Shown here piece after piece: positions 48,755-56,567 of a DNA stretch of 64,000 bases. Origin of the DNA: Simplicispira hankyongi. Its GTDB lineage: Bacteria; Pseudomonadota; Gammaproteobacteria; Burkholderiales; Burkholderiaceae_C. The stretch spans positions 1,240,001-1,304,000 of the forward strand of contig NZ_QXJC01000001.1 of the NCBI RefSeq assembly GCF_003570885.1, written 5' to 3'. The notes beneath the pieces were generated by a model that had not been told where the DNA came from, did not search any database, and saw only the letters and a list, made by a program, of their open reading frames with translations. The first letter of the stretch is position 1. Each line of letters starts with the position of its first letter. The translations under genes and the position numbers were made by a program.

Positions 48755-49963
48755 CTACCCAGCCGCTCTCTGGCTTTTGGGGAGCAAGGCGGCCACGACG
48801 CCCAGCAACGGCAGGTAGGCGATCGCCCTGTAGACGAACTCGATGCTGGTGCGGTCGGCCAACAAGCCCAGCGCCGCGGCGCCAAGGCCTCCCATGCCAA
48901 AGGCAAAGCCGAAGAACAAGCCGGATACCGCGCCAATCTTTCCGGGCATCAGTTCCTGCGCATACACAAGAATCGCCGAGAAAGCCGACGACAGAACCAG
49001 CCCAATCACGATCGTGAGTGCGGTGGTCCAGAACAAATCGGCATGCGGCAGCAGCAACGCGAAGGGCGCAACGCAGAGAATGGACGCCCAGATCACCGGC
49101 TTGCGCCCGATGCGGTCGCCAATCGGCCCACCGGCGAGCGTGCCGATGGCCGAGGCAAACAGGAAGATGAACAGGTGTACCTGCGCGCTTTGCACCGACA
49201 AGCCGAACTTCTCGATCAGGTAGAAGGTGTAAAAACTGCTGATCCCCGCAATGTAGAAATACTTGGAAAAAATCAGTACCAGCAACACGCCAATGGCAAA
49301 CAGCACCACGCCGCGTGGGTGCGGCGAGCTTGGTGCGGCTCGCAGGCCGACCGGCCCAGCCGCAAGGTTGCGCGCGGCATACCAACGGCTCACCTGCAGC
49401 AGCATCGCGATGGCCAGCAGTGCGGCGAGCCCAAACCAGGCCACGCTGCGCTGACCGAAAGGAACAATCACGGCCGCTGCCAACAAGGGCCCAATCGCGC
49501 TTCCCGTATTGCCACCCACCTGGAACACCGACTGCGCCAGCCCGTGCTGCCCGCCGGACGCCAGCCGGGCGATACGCGACGATTCCGGGTGGAAGATGGC
49601 CGACCCCAGGCCCACAAACGCAGCCGCAAGCAGCAGCACCGCGTAGGTCGGCGCATAGGCCAAAAGGATCAGACCGCACAAGGTGGAGACCATGCCAAAG
49701 GGCAGCGAATACGGTTGCGGCCGCCTGTCGGTCGTCAGGCCAATCAGCGGCTGCAGCAGCGACGCCGTCAACTGGTAGGTCAGCGTGATGAAGCCGATCT
49801 GCACGAAGCTCAGGTGAAAGTCGCCCTTGAGAATCGGGTACATCGCCAGGATCAGCGACTGCATCATGTCGTTGACCATGTGCGAGGCGCTGATGGCGCC
49901 CAGCACGCGGTACTCGGCCTTGGGGGCTCGGGGCGGCCTCAGCGTGGCGGCAAGACTGGACAT
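48755..49963 (-). CDS. MFS transporter, fosmidomycin-resistance (Fsr) type
   Basis: A 402-aa, twelve-helix transporter from ATG 49963. SHMVNDMMQSLILAMYPILK and QIGFITLTYQLTASLLQPLI are Fsr-family hallmarks; the family includes an E. coli fosmidomycin exporter. The start has no clear ribosome site, and the frame stays open to 50080. It is divergent from the gene at 50195. Confidence 0.88.
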   Translation of the reverse strand: MSSLAATLRPPRAPKAEYRVLGAISASHMVNDMMQSLILAMYPILKGDFHLSFVQIGFITLTYQLTASLLQPLIGLTTDRRPQPYSLPFGMVSTLCGLILLAYAPTYAVLLLAAAFVGLGSAIFHPESSRIARLASGGQHGLAQSVFQVGGNTGSAIGPLLAAAVIVPFGQRSVAWFGLAALLAIAMLLQVSRWYAARNLAAGPVGLRAAPSSPHPRGVVLFAIGVLLVLIFSKYFYIAGISSFYTFYLIEKFGLSVQSAQVHLFIFLFASAIGTLAGGPIGDRIGRKPVIWASILCVAPFALLLPHADLFWTTALTIVIGLVLSSAFSAILVYAQELMPGKIGAVSGLFFGFAFGMGGLGAAALGLLADRTSIEFVYRAIAYLPLLGVVAALLPKSQRAAG

Positions 49964-50194
49964 TGGAAGGAGTTTTTCTGGAACAGGCGCGCGAACCACT
50001 GAAACGGGTTCGATGAGGCGGCTGGAACACGGGAATTCTAGATTTCGAATGGAAATCTGTCTTGCGGCCCGGTTCACCACCGATCAGGAGGTGGTGCCAA
50101 TCGGGCTGGCGGGCGTGCGTGCCCTGCCCGCCCATCGGCCGGCACGCTTGCAAGCGCAAAATCGTCCCTTCTATTGTGTTCTTGGAGCCAAGAC

Positions 50195-51004
50195 ATGGAA
50201 GCACATGAACCACTGTGCGAAACGTTTCGCCGCTTGCACGACGCGAATTGTTTCGTCATGCCGAACCCCTGGGATGTGGGGAGCGCACGGGCTCTGGAGC
50301 AAATGGGATTCAAGGCTTTGGCCACCACCAGCGCAGGCTTCGCGTGGTCGCGCGGCCTCCCGGACAACCAGATCACCCTTGACCAGGCGCTTGAGCACCT
50401 GCGCCACATCGTTGCCGCCGTTGCCGTGCCCGTGAACGCAGATTTCGAGGGTGGCTTCGCCATTGAGCCGACACAGGTCGCAGCCAACGTGAAACTCGCC
50501 GTGGCCACCGGCATTGCGGGGCTTTCCATTGAAGACGCCACAGGCGACGCTGACCGTCCCTTGCACGACTTCGAACTCGCGGTCGCCCGAATCCAGGCTG
50601 CGCGGCAGGCGATTGACGGGGCGGGCAGTGGCGCCCTGCTCACCGGCCGATCAGAAGGCTTCATCTGCGGGCGCCCGGACATCGCCGAGACAATCCGCCG
50701 CTTGCAGGCCTATGCAGAGGCCGGCGCCGACTGCCTGTACGCACCGGGGATTCACCAGCGAGAAGATATCGCTGCAGTCGTCGCCGCGGTGTCGCCGAAA
50801 CCGGTGAACCTGCTGATCAACGCGCCTTACATCACGGTTGCCGAGGCTGCAAATCTGGGAGTTCGCCGGATCAGCGTGGGCGGCGCGCTGGCGCGCACGG
50901 CCTGGGCGGGGTTCCTGCACGCGGCCAAAGAGATTGCGGAGGGGGGGACGTTCGCTTGCTTCGAGGGGTTGCCGAAGGTGGATGCGATGTTTCTTGGGCG
51001 GTAG
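50195..51004 (+). CDS. isocitrate lyase/phosphoenolpyruvate mutase-family enzyme
   Basis: A 269-aa TIM-barrel protein of the ICL/PEP-mutase superfamily. VMPNPWDVGSARALEQMGFK, VNADFEGGFA and SIEDATGDADRPLHDFE provide the metal- and substrate-binding Asp/Glu residues. The typical KKCGH active-site motif of isocitrate lyase is not seen (TGRSEGFICGRPD lies in that region), so it is more like 2-methylisocitrate-lyase-related oxaloacetate decarboxylases. The reaction cannot be named. ATG 50195 has a TTGGAG ribosome site. Confidence 0.87.
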   Translation: MEAHEPLCETFRRLHDANCFVMPNPWDVGSARALEQMGFKALATTSAGFAWSRGLPDNQITLDQALEHLRHIVAAVAVPVNADFEGGFAIEPTQVAANVKLAVATGIAGLSIEDATGDADRPLHDFELAVARIQAARQAIDGAGSGALLTGRSEGFICGRPDIAETIRRLQAYAEAGADCLYAPGIHQREDIAAVVAAVSPKPVNLLINAPYITVAEAANLGVRRISVGGALARTAWAGFLHAAKEIAEGGTFACFEGLPKVDAMFLGR

Positions 51005-51139
51005 GGGTCGAGTGCCTTGGCGTCAAGACGGCGGACCTTTGAGGGGGCAGCTTTTGAAGGCAAGGCAATGGCCGAAATGGGGGTTTTCGGTTGGCTGTTG
51101 TCGACCCATTGCAGCCCTGCACCTCAAGCTTATGTAAGG

Positions 51140-51228
51140 CTCCTGGTTGATCGCAAGCGGTCGCCCATCAAAGCACCTTGCAGGTACTCCATCGGTCTGG
51201 ATGACGCATACGTTGGGGGCTATCGACG
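51140..51228 (+). pseudogene. IS1595-like transposase fragment
   Basis: A short in-frame stretch reads SIGLDDAYVGGYR, resembling the DDE-domain LDDAYLGGE motif of IS1595-family transposases. No surrounding domain, start or terminal repeats remain. It lies in the 291-bp gap before the DUF4365 gene. Low confidence because only one motif is visible. Confidence 0.4.
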
Positions 51229-51295
51229 TGTTAGCCTGCCTAGCACAAGATTGTGCGCATCAACGCACCATCAATTCACGCAATTCAAGTAGCAC

Positions 51296-52291
51296 ATGGC
51301 CACTAGCAACCGCGTCAAGGGACGGATCGGTGTCAACACAGTCGCGACGATCGTCGAGAACTTCTGGGAGAGCGGCTGGCAGGAGTACGGTGCGTCCAAC
51401 GACGACGCCATCGACGGCGTCATCCTCATGCGAAGGGGCGCGGCAAAACCTGCGGATACCGGCGGCATCGTGTTTGTGCAGGTGAAGTGCGGCGGCGACG
51501 GCTATCGCCAAGATCAGAAGCAACACCCCGATCACGTAGGCGTTGCGCTGGGGCCGGCATATATCGCAAAGCACCGCAGCCGATGGCAACGGGTTCCGGG
51601 CCCCGCTGTCCTAGTCTTCGTTGACGACACCAAAGACAAACTGGCGCCGCCGGCGTGGTGGGTGGACCTCAGAGATTCCGCGTCCTATTCGACGACCAAT
51701 GCGGGAATGATCCTTATCCCGAAGTCGCAGCGGTTCTCGCATCACTCGAAGGGCGACTTCCACCGGCTGTGTGGCGCGCGCACACACGACCGTCTTTTGG
51801 AGACGTTCTCGCTCGAGAGAAGTGACACACTCTTGCCAGTCCTCGGAAAGACCGAGTCGCTGCGCAACGATGCATGGAAATACTACAAAGCATGGCGTGA
51901 CGACTCGACGGCGAGGCAGAACCCCTTGCTGAGAGAAATTCTGGTCAACCGGGAGGGCTGGAAGCACATCACGCGCCGCGGCCGGCTGCCTGAACGGATC
52001 GTTCAGTCCTGGATGCTTCTCGGTGCGGCCAAGAAACTGGTCACCAGCTCCCGGGAGGTCTTCAACCTGGGACACGCGAAAATCACGAAGTTTGCGGACG
52101 GCAACTCGGTGACAGAGGACTATCTCGGCCTGCGCGGGATTATCAGCTTCCCTTACCGCCACCAATCGGTCGTGCAGGTCGTCTTGAAACGAAACAGGTT
52201 GCTCTCGCCGAGCGACGCGAGGCGGGAGCGCGAGAAAATCTGGTTCTACTCGGTCTACGAGATGCGCCGAGGAACAATGCAGGGGGTGTAA
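51296..52291 (+). CDS. DUF4365-domain protein with extra C-terminal module
   Basis: A 331-aa protein with a DUF4365 N-terminal domain (about 10-140). NTVATIVENFWESGWQEYG, NDDAIDGVIL and GIVFVQVKCGGDG form a PD-(D/E)xK-like nuclease core (D..D..QxK). The C-terminal half (about 190-331) has REGWKHITRRGRLPERIVQS and a final REREKIWFYSVYEMRRG that I do not recognise. DUF4365 domains occur in antiviral defence and restriction-type proteins; no partner genes lie beside it. GC content is lower than in the surrounding genes, consistent with transfer. The function is inferred, not known. Confidence 0.75.
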   Translation: MATSNRVKGRIGVNTVATIVENFWESGWQEYGASNDDAIDGVILMRRGAAKPADTGGIVFVQVKCGGDGYRQDQKQHPDHVGVALGPAYIAKHRSRWQRVPGPAVLVFVDDTKDKLAPPAWWVDLRDSASYSTTNAGMILIPKSQRFSHHSKGDFHRLCGARTHDRLLETFSLERSDTLLPVLGKTESLRNDAWKYYKAWRDDSTARQNPLLREILVNREGWKHITRRGRLPERIVQSWMLLGAAKKLVTSSREVFNLGHAKITKFADGNSVTEDYLGLRGIISFPYRHQSVVQVVLKRNRLLSPSDARREREKIWFYSVYEMRRGTMQGV

Positions 52292-52972
52292 GGTGCGCGA
52301 CCGCCTACCACGGCCGGAATAGAACTTGAGCGAAAACTCGGTTGAGAAGTCCGATACGCCATTACTCTTCAATAGCAATGGGGCTAGCCGCGCAAGGTGA
52401 TTCTAGCGAGGCGACGAAGGGACCAAAACCCCGAGAACCCGCAAGCGACAGTTTGGTGGCGGAACTGTTGCACCGCTCGCCCACTGCGTTTGGCAGAGTA
52501 CGAGCCGCACTTCCAGGGGGTTGATCTTCAATCCTCGCGGTCATGGGGGTCTCTCAGACTGACCGACGAGTGCTGTCCAGGGCCAAGGAGTGGGCGATTG
52601 AGTTGTTCGGAACAAAGCCGATTCGATAGGCACCGATGACCGCACTCGGTAGTCGACAGTCGTTCGTTGCTTCCTTGTAGTTGGCTGCTTGTGGCCGACA
52701 ACAGCCGCTCATCGTCTGGAACTCAAATACGCTGCCTCAGACGTGCATGCCAAAGGAAACGCGTTGCGCCCTCCGTTCCGGGATTGGGGTCTGAGCACGA
52801 GTTTCGCTGCGCGAAATCGTGATCCGACCCCAATGCCTGCGCTACTGAGCCGGGGCCGAGCGCAGCGATGGCCCGAAGGGCGGCCCGGCTCCCCTTCCCC
52901 TCTGGCCATGCCGAGGAGCACAGCTTCAGGCGGATCAGGGCCGCCTTCAAAACCAAGTGATTCAGGCGAGGC
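52292..52972 (+). other. 681-bp stretch without a credible gene
   Basis: Between the DUF4365 gene and the DnrO-like gene. It holds a palindromic repeat copy at 52776-52842. Several short open frames (60-110 codons) have no family motifs and no ribosome sites. It looks like decayed accessory DNA. Confidence 0.55.
52776..52842 (+). repeat. palindromic repeat, family D, copy 1
   Basis: A 67-bp unit with ATTGGGGTC (52783-52791) and GACCCCAAT (52826-52834) as outer arms and TTTCGC..GCGAAA inside. A near-identical copy lies at 56463-56529, with one base difference seen (GCACGAG vs GCAAGAG). Confidence 0.85.
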
Positions 52973-53449
52973 TCAATGCGGCAACGGGGTTGCCTTCCAG
53001 CCCGGGTGCTGGAAATAGGCGCCGTAGGTATTGAGCGCCTGCGCGATCTTGACCACGCCCGAGGCGCGCTCCGGGTCGCCCTGCTTGCCTTGCGCCATGT
53101 CGGCGCCCGCCACCATTTCGGCGATCACGGCATGCAGCTGCGCGTCGGCTTTGGGGTCGAGCTTGCAGTTTTCCACGATGTAGCCGATCTGGGCCGTGAC
53201 CGCCTGGCCCAAGGCATCAAAATCGGCCGCCTTGGCCTTGCCTGCATGGGCGGCGGGCAGGGTGCGGTCTACCGATGCCTTGATCTCTTGCATGGCCTTG
53301 CGCAGCGGCGCATCGGTGGCCCATTTCTTGCCCGCATTGAGCTCGATGGGATGGGACGCGGCCGCGCCATGGTCGTGGCTTTCAGCGGCCAGGCTGGCCA
53401 GCGGGGTGACCAGGGTGGCGGCCAGCAGAAGGGACAGGGCTAGTTTCAT
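52973..53449 (-). CDS. DnrO-like periplasmic protein
   Basis: A 158-aa exported protein from ATG 53449; the signal peptide is MKLALSLLLAATLVTPLASL followed by AAE. The mature part begins SHDHGAAASHP, then a mostly helical region with CKLDPKADAQLHAVIAEMVAG. It resembles proteins annotated as DnrO in Comamonadaceae; the assignment is from memory and weak. It follows the metal-sensor-like gene on the same strand, suggesting one regulon. Confidence 0.6.
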   Translation of the reverse strand: MKLALSLLLAATLVTPLASLAAESHDHGAAASHPIELNAGKKWATDAPLRKAMQEIKASVDRTLPAAHAGKAKAADFDALGQAVTAQIGYIVENCKLDPKADAQLHAVIAEMVAGADMAQGKQGDPERASGVVKIAQALNTYGAYFQHPGWKATPLPH

Positions 53450-53576
53450 GGTGAACTCCGGTGAAGGTTGACGTGCATTGGGGCCGTGCAATGGCGCGGC
53501 CTTGCTGGTGTCAACGAACCCCGCACCGAAATGTTCCATTCAATTTGCATCTTTGTTTGCATTCCGGCCGCCCGCT

Positions 53577-54041
53577 TCAATGGCGGTGCAACTGCTCTTC
53601 CTCGGTGGACTCTTGTGCGTAGCGGCTGAGCAGCAGGTTCATCAGCTTCTCACGCTGCGGCGCATCCAGCAAATCGCGCTCTGCCAGCAGTTGGGCAATC
53701 ACGCGCTGCTGCTGGGCCGCCTGCAGCGCGGCAATGGTGGCCTGCTCGGCGTCGATGGACGCCCGCTGCGGTGACTCGGCAAAAATGTGGCGCACCAGCG
53801 ACTCGCGGTGGCGGCGAATGTCGCTCCAGTTGGCCGCGAGATCACGCAAGAAGGCTGGCTCCAACTGCTGCCAGCGCTCGCGCTGCTGCGGTGCCAGGCC
53901 GAGGTAATCGGGCACATTCAGCGGCGCGGCAGCGGCGTTCGGCGCCGGTCTGGCCTGCTGCACGAGAACGGCGGCGAGGGTGCCGAGGTTCAGAGCCAGA
54001 GACAGGGCCAACAGCCCTTTCCACATCGTGCTGCGATTCAT
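53577..54041 (-). CDS. periplasmic heavy-metal-sensor-like protein (CnrX/ZraP type)
   Basis: A 154-aa protein with one N-terminal membrane anchor (MWKGLLALSLALNLGTLAAV) and a helical domain: LAPQQRERWQQLEPAFLRDL and ERDLLDAPQREKLMNLLL. The layout is that of CnrX/NccX/ZraP-like sensors. The start ATG overlaps the anti-sigma stop as ATGA, so the protein is part of a sigma/anti-sigma/sensor operon like CnrXYH. C-terminal EEEQLHRH carries two histidines. Confidence 0.75.
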   Translation of the reverse strand: MNRSTMWKGLLALSLALNLGTLAAVLVQQARPAPNAAAAPLNVPDYLGLAPQQRERWQQLEPAFLRDLAANWSDIRRHRESLVRHIFAESPQRASIDAEQATIAALQAAQQQRVIAQLLAERDLLDAPQREKLMNLLLSRYAQESTEEEQLHRH

Positions 54042-54478
54042 GGCATGGCTTTCGATAAACGACAAATTTCAACGGCTGCGCACAGCCCGCCGGGCGGCAC
54101 CGGGTCGAACACGCGCACCAGGCTTGCGCTCGGAGCGCTCACGGCCCCACCGCCTGCCAGCAAGCTGCCCAGCCACACCCCCGATGCCAGCGCCAGGCCG
54201 GTGCCCAGCCCGGCGGGCACCCAGCCCGTCCAGAACCGGGGCCTGGCACGGGGGCGCGGGGGCGGCGTTCGCAGGCGGTCCTTGAGGCGCGCCGAGAGGT
54301 CAAACCCCAAAGTGGGCGACGGCAGCTCGCGCATGGCCTGTCGCAAATCCTCGAATTGAGCCAGACGGCGCTGGCAGACCGGGCAGCCCTGCACATGGCG
54401 GGCCAGCTTGGCGTATTCGGCGGGCCGCATTTCCTGGTCCGCGTAGGCGGATAGCGCCGGGTCTTGGGGGCAGCTCAT
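54038..54478 (-). CDS. anti-sigma factor with zinc-finger-like N-terminus
   Basis: A 146-aa single-pass membrane protein. H..C..C in LARHVQGCPVCQRRLAQFED is the zf-HC2/ZAS-type motif that binds ECF sigma factors. A transmembrane segment (WVPAGLGTGLALASGVWLGS) is at about 86-110. It overlaps the sigma-factor gene by 4 bases and the sensor gene by 4 bases, so the three products are made together. Confidence 0.85.
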   Translation of the reverse strand: MSCPQDPALSAYADQEMRPAEYAKLARHVQGCPVCQRRLAQFEDLRQAMRELPSPTLGFDLSARLKDRLRTPPPRPRARPRFWTGWVPAGLGTGLALASGVWLGSLLAGGGAVSAPSASLVRVFDPVPPGGLCAAVEICRLSKAMP

Positions 54479-55050
54479 TTCGGTACCTCTTCTGGTCGGT
54501 GTGGCATTTTTTCCAGCAGTGCGGTGCGCGCCCGTGCAATGCGCGACTTCACGGTGCCCACGTTCAGGCCGAGCACGGTGGCAATGTCCTGGTACGGCAT
54601 GTCCTCGATCTCGCGCAGCAGCAAAATTTCGCGGTGCTCGGCGGGAAGCCGCGCCAGCGCTGCCTCCAGGCTTCGATAGCGCTGGCGCGTTTCCAGCACA
54701 GCGTCGGGTGCTGGCGCGGGGTCGGCGAAGGCATCACCATCGTCTTCCTCCAGGGGCACGAACTGCACGCGCTTGTCGCGGCGCAGCCAGTCGAAGGCCA
54801 GGTTGCGCGCAATGCGAAACAGCCAGGCCGAAAAATGCGTCTCCAGTTGCCAATGCGCCAGCGCCTGGTAGGCGTTCAAGAAGGTGTCTTGCGCCAGCTC
54901 GATGGCCTCGTCGGGCGAGCGGGTCAGGCGCACCAGAAAGCGATAAATACGGTCCTGGTAGCGCACGACCAGCTCAGAAAACGCGGCCCTTTCGCCCCGC
55001 TGCGCGTGCGCAGCGCATTCTTCGTCTCCCAGGTGTTTGAAGTTCTGCAT
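54475..55050 (-). CDS. ECF-type RNA polymerase sigma factor
   Basis: A 191-aa sigma factor. Region 2: FSELVVRYQDRIYRFLVRLT and ELAQDTFLNAYQAL; region 4: LREIEDMPYQDIATVLGLNV then GTVKSRIARARTALLEKMP. It is distinct from the rpoE at 32678. With its anti-sigma factor and the periplasmic sensor-like protein it forms a probable metal- or envelope-responsive switch. Confidence 0.93.
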   Translation of the reverse strand: MQNFKHLGDEECAAHAQRGERAAFSELVVRYQDRIYRFLVRLTRSPDEAIELAQDTFLNAYQALAHWQLETHFSAWLFRIARNLAFDWLRRDKRVQFVPLEEDDGDAFADPAPAPDAVLETRQRYRSLEAALARLPAEHREILLLREIEDMPYQDIATVLGLNVGTVKSRIARARTALLEKMPHRPEEVPK

Positions 55051-55100
55051 GTGCCTTGATCACGCCAACGAACAGAGGGGGAAAAAGTTCCATCGTCCCC

Positions 55101-55265
55101 AGGAGGCTGTCGGACTTGGAGCGTCGAGAGCGAGAATCGGCCCCACCGAGGACAGTTTTTGCCGGATTTGCAGCCCCATAGCCCGACTATGGGGCAAGAA
55201 AACGGTGAAGCATGGACCGCTGCGGCCGATTTGCAGCCGACGATTTCCAAGTCCGACAGGCTCCT
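55101..55265 (+). mobile_element. 165-bp MITE-like element with 20-bp inverted ends
   Basis: AGGAGGCTGTCGGACTTGGA (55101-55120) and TCCAAGTCCGACAGGCTCCT (55246-55265) are inverted copies with one mismatch. The inside carries no gene but has CCCCATAG/CTATGGGG (55174-55194) and a repeated GATTTGCAGCC (about 55165 and 55228). The structure is that of a non-autonomous transposable element; no matching transposase is in the window. A target duplication is not clear. Confidence 0.75.
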
Positions 55266-55319
55266 AGGCGCTTGCCGCCTGGGAGGGCGGCACCCGCCTT
55301 GGCAATGGACTGCACCACC

Positions 55320-55625
55320 TCACGTCCACCACCGCACGGCTCCTGCGGCCGCCGCCCCGAGCACCACCACCAGCAAGAACGGCAACCGCGCCCACAAGGC
55401 CAGTGCGGCCACCGCCAAGGCCGCGAGCCGCGCATCCAGAACCAGCGCAGTGCCCGAGGCAAAGGTGTTCATCACGGTCAGCGCCGACAGCAGCGCCACG
55501 GTGATGGCGCCCGCCACGCGCGTCATGCGGGGGTTGTTCAACCAGCGGGCGGGCACGGCGTAGCCGGAGAGCTTGGTGAGGTAGGTGACGGCGGCACCCA
55601 CCAGGATGGCGAGCCACAAGCTCAT
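55320..55625 (-). CDS. azlD: AzlD-family membrane protein
   Basis: A 101-aa, three- to four-helix membrane protein (MSLWLAILVGAAVTYLTKLS) of the AzlD family, small subunit of branched-chain amino acid exporters with AzlC. The start overlaps the azlC stop as ATGA. Cargo here is unconfirmed. Confidence 0.9.
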   Translation of the reverse strand: MSLWLAILVGAAVTYLTKLSGYAVPARWLNNPRMTRVAGAITVALLSALTVMNTFASGTALVLDARLAALAVAALALWARLPFLLVVVLGAAAAGAVRWWT

Positions 55626-56356
55626 GGTGCAGCCCCTTCAGCGCCTGCCGATGCCGCTGCGCGATCCGGCATCCACCAACCCCAGGCTGCGCCCACGGCA
55701 GCAGCGACGAGGATGGGCAGGCCGGGCGGCAGTTGGGGCAAGGCGAGCGCGGTGACCACACCACTCAGCACCGCCAGCGCCACGGGTTCGCGCTGGCGCA
55801 AGCGGGGCCAGAGCAGGCCGAGGAAGGCAGCCACCGCTGCGCCGTCGAGCCCCCAGCGGCGCGGGTCGCCCAGGGCGTCGCCCAGCCAGGCGCCGACAAA
55901 GGTGAACAGGTTCCACAGCACGAAAATGCCCAGGCCCGCCACCCAGAAGCCACGGCGCTGCTCATCCAGCGCGGTTTGGCCGGCGGCAGTGGCGGTGGAT
56001 TCGTCGATGGTGACCTGGGCGGCGAGCCATTTGTGCCAGCCACGGGGCTGCAGCATGTGGTTCATCTGCATGGCGTAGACGGCATTGCGCACGCCCAGCA
56101 GTGCTGCGGCGCCGAGCGCGGCAGAGGGCACGCCGCCGCCCGCGATGACGCCAATGAAGGCGAACTGCGAGCCACCAGTGAACATGAGCAGGCTGAGCGC
56201 CATGGTCTGCCCCACCGTGAGCCCGGCCGCCACGGCCAGGGCGCCGAACGAGACGCCGTAGAGGCCGGTGGCGGTGGCGATGGACAGGCCCATGCGGATG
56301 GCGGGGGTCCAGGAGGCGGGCCGCAGGGTGGGCAGTGAGGAATTCGAATTAGTCAA
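55622..56356 (-). CDS. azlC: AzlC-family branched-chain amino acid exporter subunit
   Basis: A 244-aa inner-membrane protein. GLYGVSFGALAVAAGLTVGQ and ALSLLMFTGGSQFAFIGVIA are the AzlC signature, with NAVYAMQMNHML later. The start is a TTG at 56356 next to a palindromic repeat and has no ribosome site; ATG 56293 (MGLSIATATG) is a good alternative. Works with AzlD. Confidence 0.9.
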   Translation of the reverse strand: MTNSNSSLPTLRPASWTPAIRMGLSIATATGLYGVSFGALAVAAGLTVGQTMALSLLMFTGGSQFAFIGVIAGGGVPSAALGAAALLGVRNAVYAMQMNHMLQPRGWHKWLAAQVTIDESTATAAGQTALDEQRRGFWVAGLGIFVLWNLFTFVGAWLGDALGDPRRWGLDGAAVAAFLGLLWPRLRQREPVALAVLSGVVTALALPQLPPGLPILVAAAVGAAWGWWMPDRAAASAGAEGAAP

Positions 56357-56359
56357 TTT

Positions 56360-56399
56360 TGATAGCTGGTAGCGCTTGCTACATATGCCTTAGAGGCCG
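56360..56399 (+). repeat. family A palindromic repeat, copy 12
   Basis: TGATAGCTGGTAGCGCTTGC then TACATATGCCTTAGAGGCCG, just upstream of azlC. Confidence 0.75.
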
Positions 56400-56462
56400 A
56401 AAACATCTAAAACCAACGTCCCTCGCGCCAACTGCATTCAAGATGCCGGCAAGGGGGGGCAG

Positions 56463-56529
56463 TTCCGGGATTGGGGTCTGAGCAAGAGTTTCGCTGCGCG
56501 AAATCGTGATCCGACCCCAATGCCTGCGC
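56463..56529 (+). repeat. palindromic repeat, family D, copy 2
   Basis: Second copy of the GGGGTC..GACCCC palindrome, about 3.7 kb from the first, between azlC and polA. Confidence 0.85.
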
Positions 56530-56567
56530 CGTTCGCACCACCATCGCTGTGCTGCTGGCGGCGCCAG

